Virus record (IMG/VR): IMGVR_UViG_3300035162_001664
Coordinates: 1 to 32,916 of that record
DNA length: 32,916 bases
Direction: 5' to 3' (one strand)
Source of the DNA: a virus
The position numbers were made by a program, and so were the translations under genes. Positions 30,818 through 32,916 of this stretch are shown here, piece by piece. Under the pieces are notes generated by a model. That model saw only the letters and a program-made list of their open reading frames with translations, ran no database searches and was not told where the DNA came from. How positions within the stretch are numbered: the stretch's first letter is position 1; each line of letters starts with the position of its first letter.

Positions 30818-32916
30818 TGGCATATAGAATAAACAGAACAGACGGAACGCTTATTACCGAAGTAATTGACGGTACTATTGATAATAATAGTATTGACATT
30901 TCGCTTATTGGTAGGAATTATGCCGGCTTTGGAGAAATCCTAAACGAAAACTTTGTAAAGCTTCTTGAAAATTTTGCAAGTTCTACTAGTCCGAGTAACC
31001 CATTAGCAGGGCAGCTATGGTATGACAAGAATGAAAATAGATTAAAAATATATGACGGAACAACTTTTAGAGCAGGCGCTGGACCAATTGTTGCAGACAC
31101 TGTTCCATCTGCTCTTGTTGCAGGTGATATTTGGATGGATTCTGATGAAGACCAAATGTATTTCTTTGATGGATCCGGTGAACCTACACTAGCAGGTCCA
31201 GTGTACGGTAAATCACAAGGACTTAGTGGCTTTGTTGTCGAAACAATAAAAGATAGTCAATTACAGCCAGTAACAATAACTAAACTTTATACAGATGGAA
31301 TACTATTAGGTGCATATGCTCCTAAAAACTTTGATCCCTTAGCTGGACAAATTCCTGAACTAGGAAATACTTTATTCGCAGGGTTTAATGCTAGTACCCA
31401 GCAAGCATTTACAAACAACAATGTAACTGTTGATGTTGCTAAGTTTCTTCAAGATGCTCAAGGAATTAATAGAGATGCGGCACAGTTTTTACCAACTTAT
31501 ACAAGTGGTACCATTAATGGTAAGCTTACTGTTGCAAATAATCAAGGCATAGTAATTGGATCGCAAGGTCAAGTAACACATAGTATGAGTAGTGATAGAT
31601 ATAATATTATTAATACTAGAAGTAATCAAACAATGGCAATTGCTGTTAGTGTAAATGGTATTCGTGAAAACGCAATTACTATTGATACACCAAATAGAGC
31701 TCTTGGAATATTTTCTCCAACACCAGAGTACACTCTAGATGTAGGCGGCGATGCAAGAATTACAGGTAATTTAAGAGTTGACGGCGCATTAACAACCATT
31801 TCAACAACAGAAGTAGTAGTAGCAGACACTAATATAACATTAGGTAGCGGAGCAATTACTCCGGCTGATGTTAATGGCGGCGGCATTACACTTGCTGGAG
31901 CAGATGTTACACTTAATTATAATGTAGCAGACAATGGTTACTGGACAAGTAGCATTGACTTTGATCTTGGATTGGGCAAGGGCTATTATATCAATAATAC
32001 TAGTGTACTTTCTAGTACAACACTAGGTGCAAGCATAGTAAATTCTAGTTTAACTAGTGTAGGAGTTCTTAACGGACTAACACTAGCCGGCGGCACAGGC
32101 ATTACTATTAATGACAATCTTATTAACACAACTGGAACTTTAAATCTTCGAACTGGCGCAGGTGCAATAATCCTTGGCGAAGTTGGCGTAGCAAAGGCGC
32201 AAATTAAAAACCTAGCAGATCCAACAGTTGCTGAAGATGCTACTACTAAAGGATATGTTGACAGTTTAGTATCAGCAAACGCAGGTGTTAACACAGTTCA
32301 GGGACTTGGCGGCACAGTACGTATAGATTCAAATAAATTACCAGAGGGTGACCAAGGTAATGCTGAATTTTATAATGGTGTTGAGTGGGTAGACGCTACA
32401 TATACTAATGGGTTAGACGGTTTAAGCATAGATCTTAATAGAAAGTATTATACAGACGAGCGTGTGCAAGCGTTCTTAACAAATAATAGTTATACAACTA
32501 CAACATATGTAAACACTATCCGTGATAATATTATAGGAACACCAGTTCCGCCAAGTAATATGAACACATTGGCAGAAATTTCAGCAAGTATTAACAATAT
32601 TGTAGACTTCAAAGGGTACGTTGATACCGAAGTTGCAACACGTATTAGTGCTGGTACTAATGTTTTTGCAGGTGCAGGCCTTGTTGACGCTGGTAATACA
32701 CTACTAACTGGCGATGTTACTATTAACATTAGTGCAGGTAATGGTATTATTGCTACTGCTAACGAAGTACGTGTTGATATGACAGTGTTTGACACAGATG
32801 ATTTAACAGAAGGCACAGTTAACTTATACTTTACAGCGTTGCGTTCTAGACAAGCATTGCAAGGCTCTACAGGCGTTACATATAACAACATTACCGGAGC
32901 AATTGCAATTGGGCAA
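30817..32916 (+). CDS. Second tail fibre protein, 3' part beyond the window
   Basis: The frame opens at ATG 30817, overlapping the previous stop, and stays open for 700 codons to the right edge, so the C-terminus is missing. The N-terminal domain (IDISLIGRNYAGFGEILNEN, FVKLLENFASSTSPSNPLAG, QLWYDKNENRLKIYDG) is a diverged copy of that in the preceding fibre. Later parts are beta-structured: a DVGGDARITGNLRVDGALTT segment (about 310-330), an ATTKGYVDSLV motif (about 475), and repeats of the type YTDERVQAFL and NLYFTALRSRQAL (about 548 and 665). It is probably a long or side tail fibre subunit. No chaperone or adhesin tip is visible because the end is cut off. Confidence 0.82.
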   Translation, partial: MAYRINRTDGTLITEVIDGTIDNNSIDISLIGRNYAGFGEILNENFVKLLENFASSTSPSNPLAGQLWYDKNENRLKIYDGTTFRAGAGPIVADTVPSALVAGDIWMDSDEDQMYFFDGSGEPTLAGPVYGKSQGLSGFVVETIKDSQLQPVTITKLYTDGILLGAYAPKNFDPLAGQIPELGNTLFAGFNASTQQAFTNNNVTVDVAKFLQDAQGINRDAAQFLPTYTSGTINGKLTVANNQGIVIGSQGQVTHSMSSDRYNIINTRSNQTMAIAVSVNGIRENAITIDTPNRALGIFSPTPEYTLDVGGDARITGNLRVDGALTTISTTEVVVADTNITLGSGAITPADVNGGGITLAGADVTLNYNVADNGYWTSSIDFDLGLGKGYYINNTSVLSSTTLGASIVNSSLTSVGVLNGLTLAGGTGITINDNLINTTGTLNLRTGAGAIILGEVGVAKAQIKNLADPTVAEDATTKGYVDSLVSANAGVNTVQGLGGTVRIDSNKLPEGDQGNAEFYNGVEWVDATYTNGLDGLSIDLNRKYYTDERVQAFLTNNSYTTTTYVNTIRDNIIGTPVPPSNMNTLAEISASINNIVDFKGYVDTEVATRISAGTNVFAGAGLVDAGNTLLTGDVTINISAGNGIIATANEVRVDMTVFDTDDLTEGTVNLYFTALRSRQALQGSTGVTYNNITGAIAIGQ

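Noticed and set aside
1-32916. CRISPR array, insertion sequence, integrase, attachment site, tRNA or auxiliary metabolic gene
   Set aside because: No regularly spaced repeats, transposase or integrase motifs, terminal inverted repeats, or photosynthesis/phosphate genes were seen. The window is phage core genes only.

Overview
The window looks like part of the genome of an AT-rich, T4-superfamily contractile-tailed phage, most likely a marine one of the kind that infects Pelagibacter or picocyanobacteria; the host cannot be decided from this sequence. The evidence is a set of recognisable T4 core proteins (gp46, gp47, gp55, gp48, gp53, gp25, gp6, plus a gp5-type spike), dense coding with ATGA and TAATG overlaps, and no tRNA, IS element, integrase or CRISPR array.

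Layout: positions 1-4837 are transcribed leftward. From right to left come the late sigma factor gp55, the recombination exonuclease pair gp47 and gp46, a 67-aa basic protein, and a GIY-YIG nuclease. A roughly 300-base stretch without genes follows, then a 49-aa ORF. Three sigma70-type promoters with TTGAC(A/T), a 17-base spacer and TATA(C/A)T drive this block, upstream of gp55, of gp47 and of the gene-free stretch. Positions 4921-32916 are transcribed rightward and form one tail/baseplate block: tail-tube cap gp48, wedge gp53, an 875-aa hub-like protein, a gp5-like spike without visible lysozyme, wedge gp25, an enlarged wedge gp6 (1150 aa), a giant 4640-aa protein in the gp7 position, an unrecognised 203-aa protein, a collar-domain fibre of 694 aa, and a second fibre protein that runs off the right edge.

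The parts fit together logically. Host-type promoters express gp55 with the recombination genes. gp55 would then direct the phage polymerase to TATAAATA-like late promoters, and four such octamers (one perfect, three degenerate) lie in or beside the few gaps of the structural block. The structural genes build the tail-tube end, hub/spike, wedges and host-binding fibres.

The most unusual object is the 4640-aa protein, which takes up about 42% of the window. It appears to contain a seven-bladed FG-GAP (integrin-alpha-like) beta-propeller with small carbohydrate-binding-module-like inserts in the same loop of two blades, two more such modules upstream, two blocks of NAGSGY repeats, many GDGST-type beta-repeats, and a long coiled coil that includes three tandem 21-base heptad units. 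On the left, a promoter fires into a 290-base leader with no ATG that carries a decayed copy of the end of the GIY-YIG gene. All homology statements come from reading motifs and from memory of the families; no search was run.
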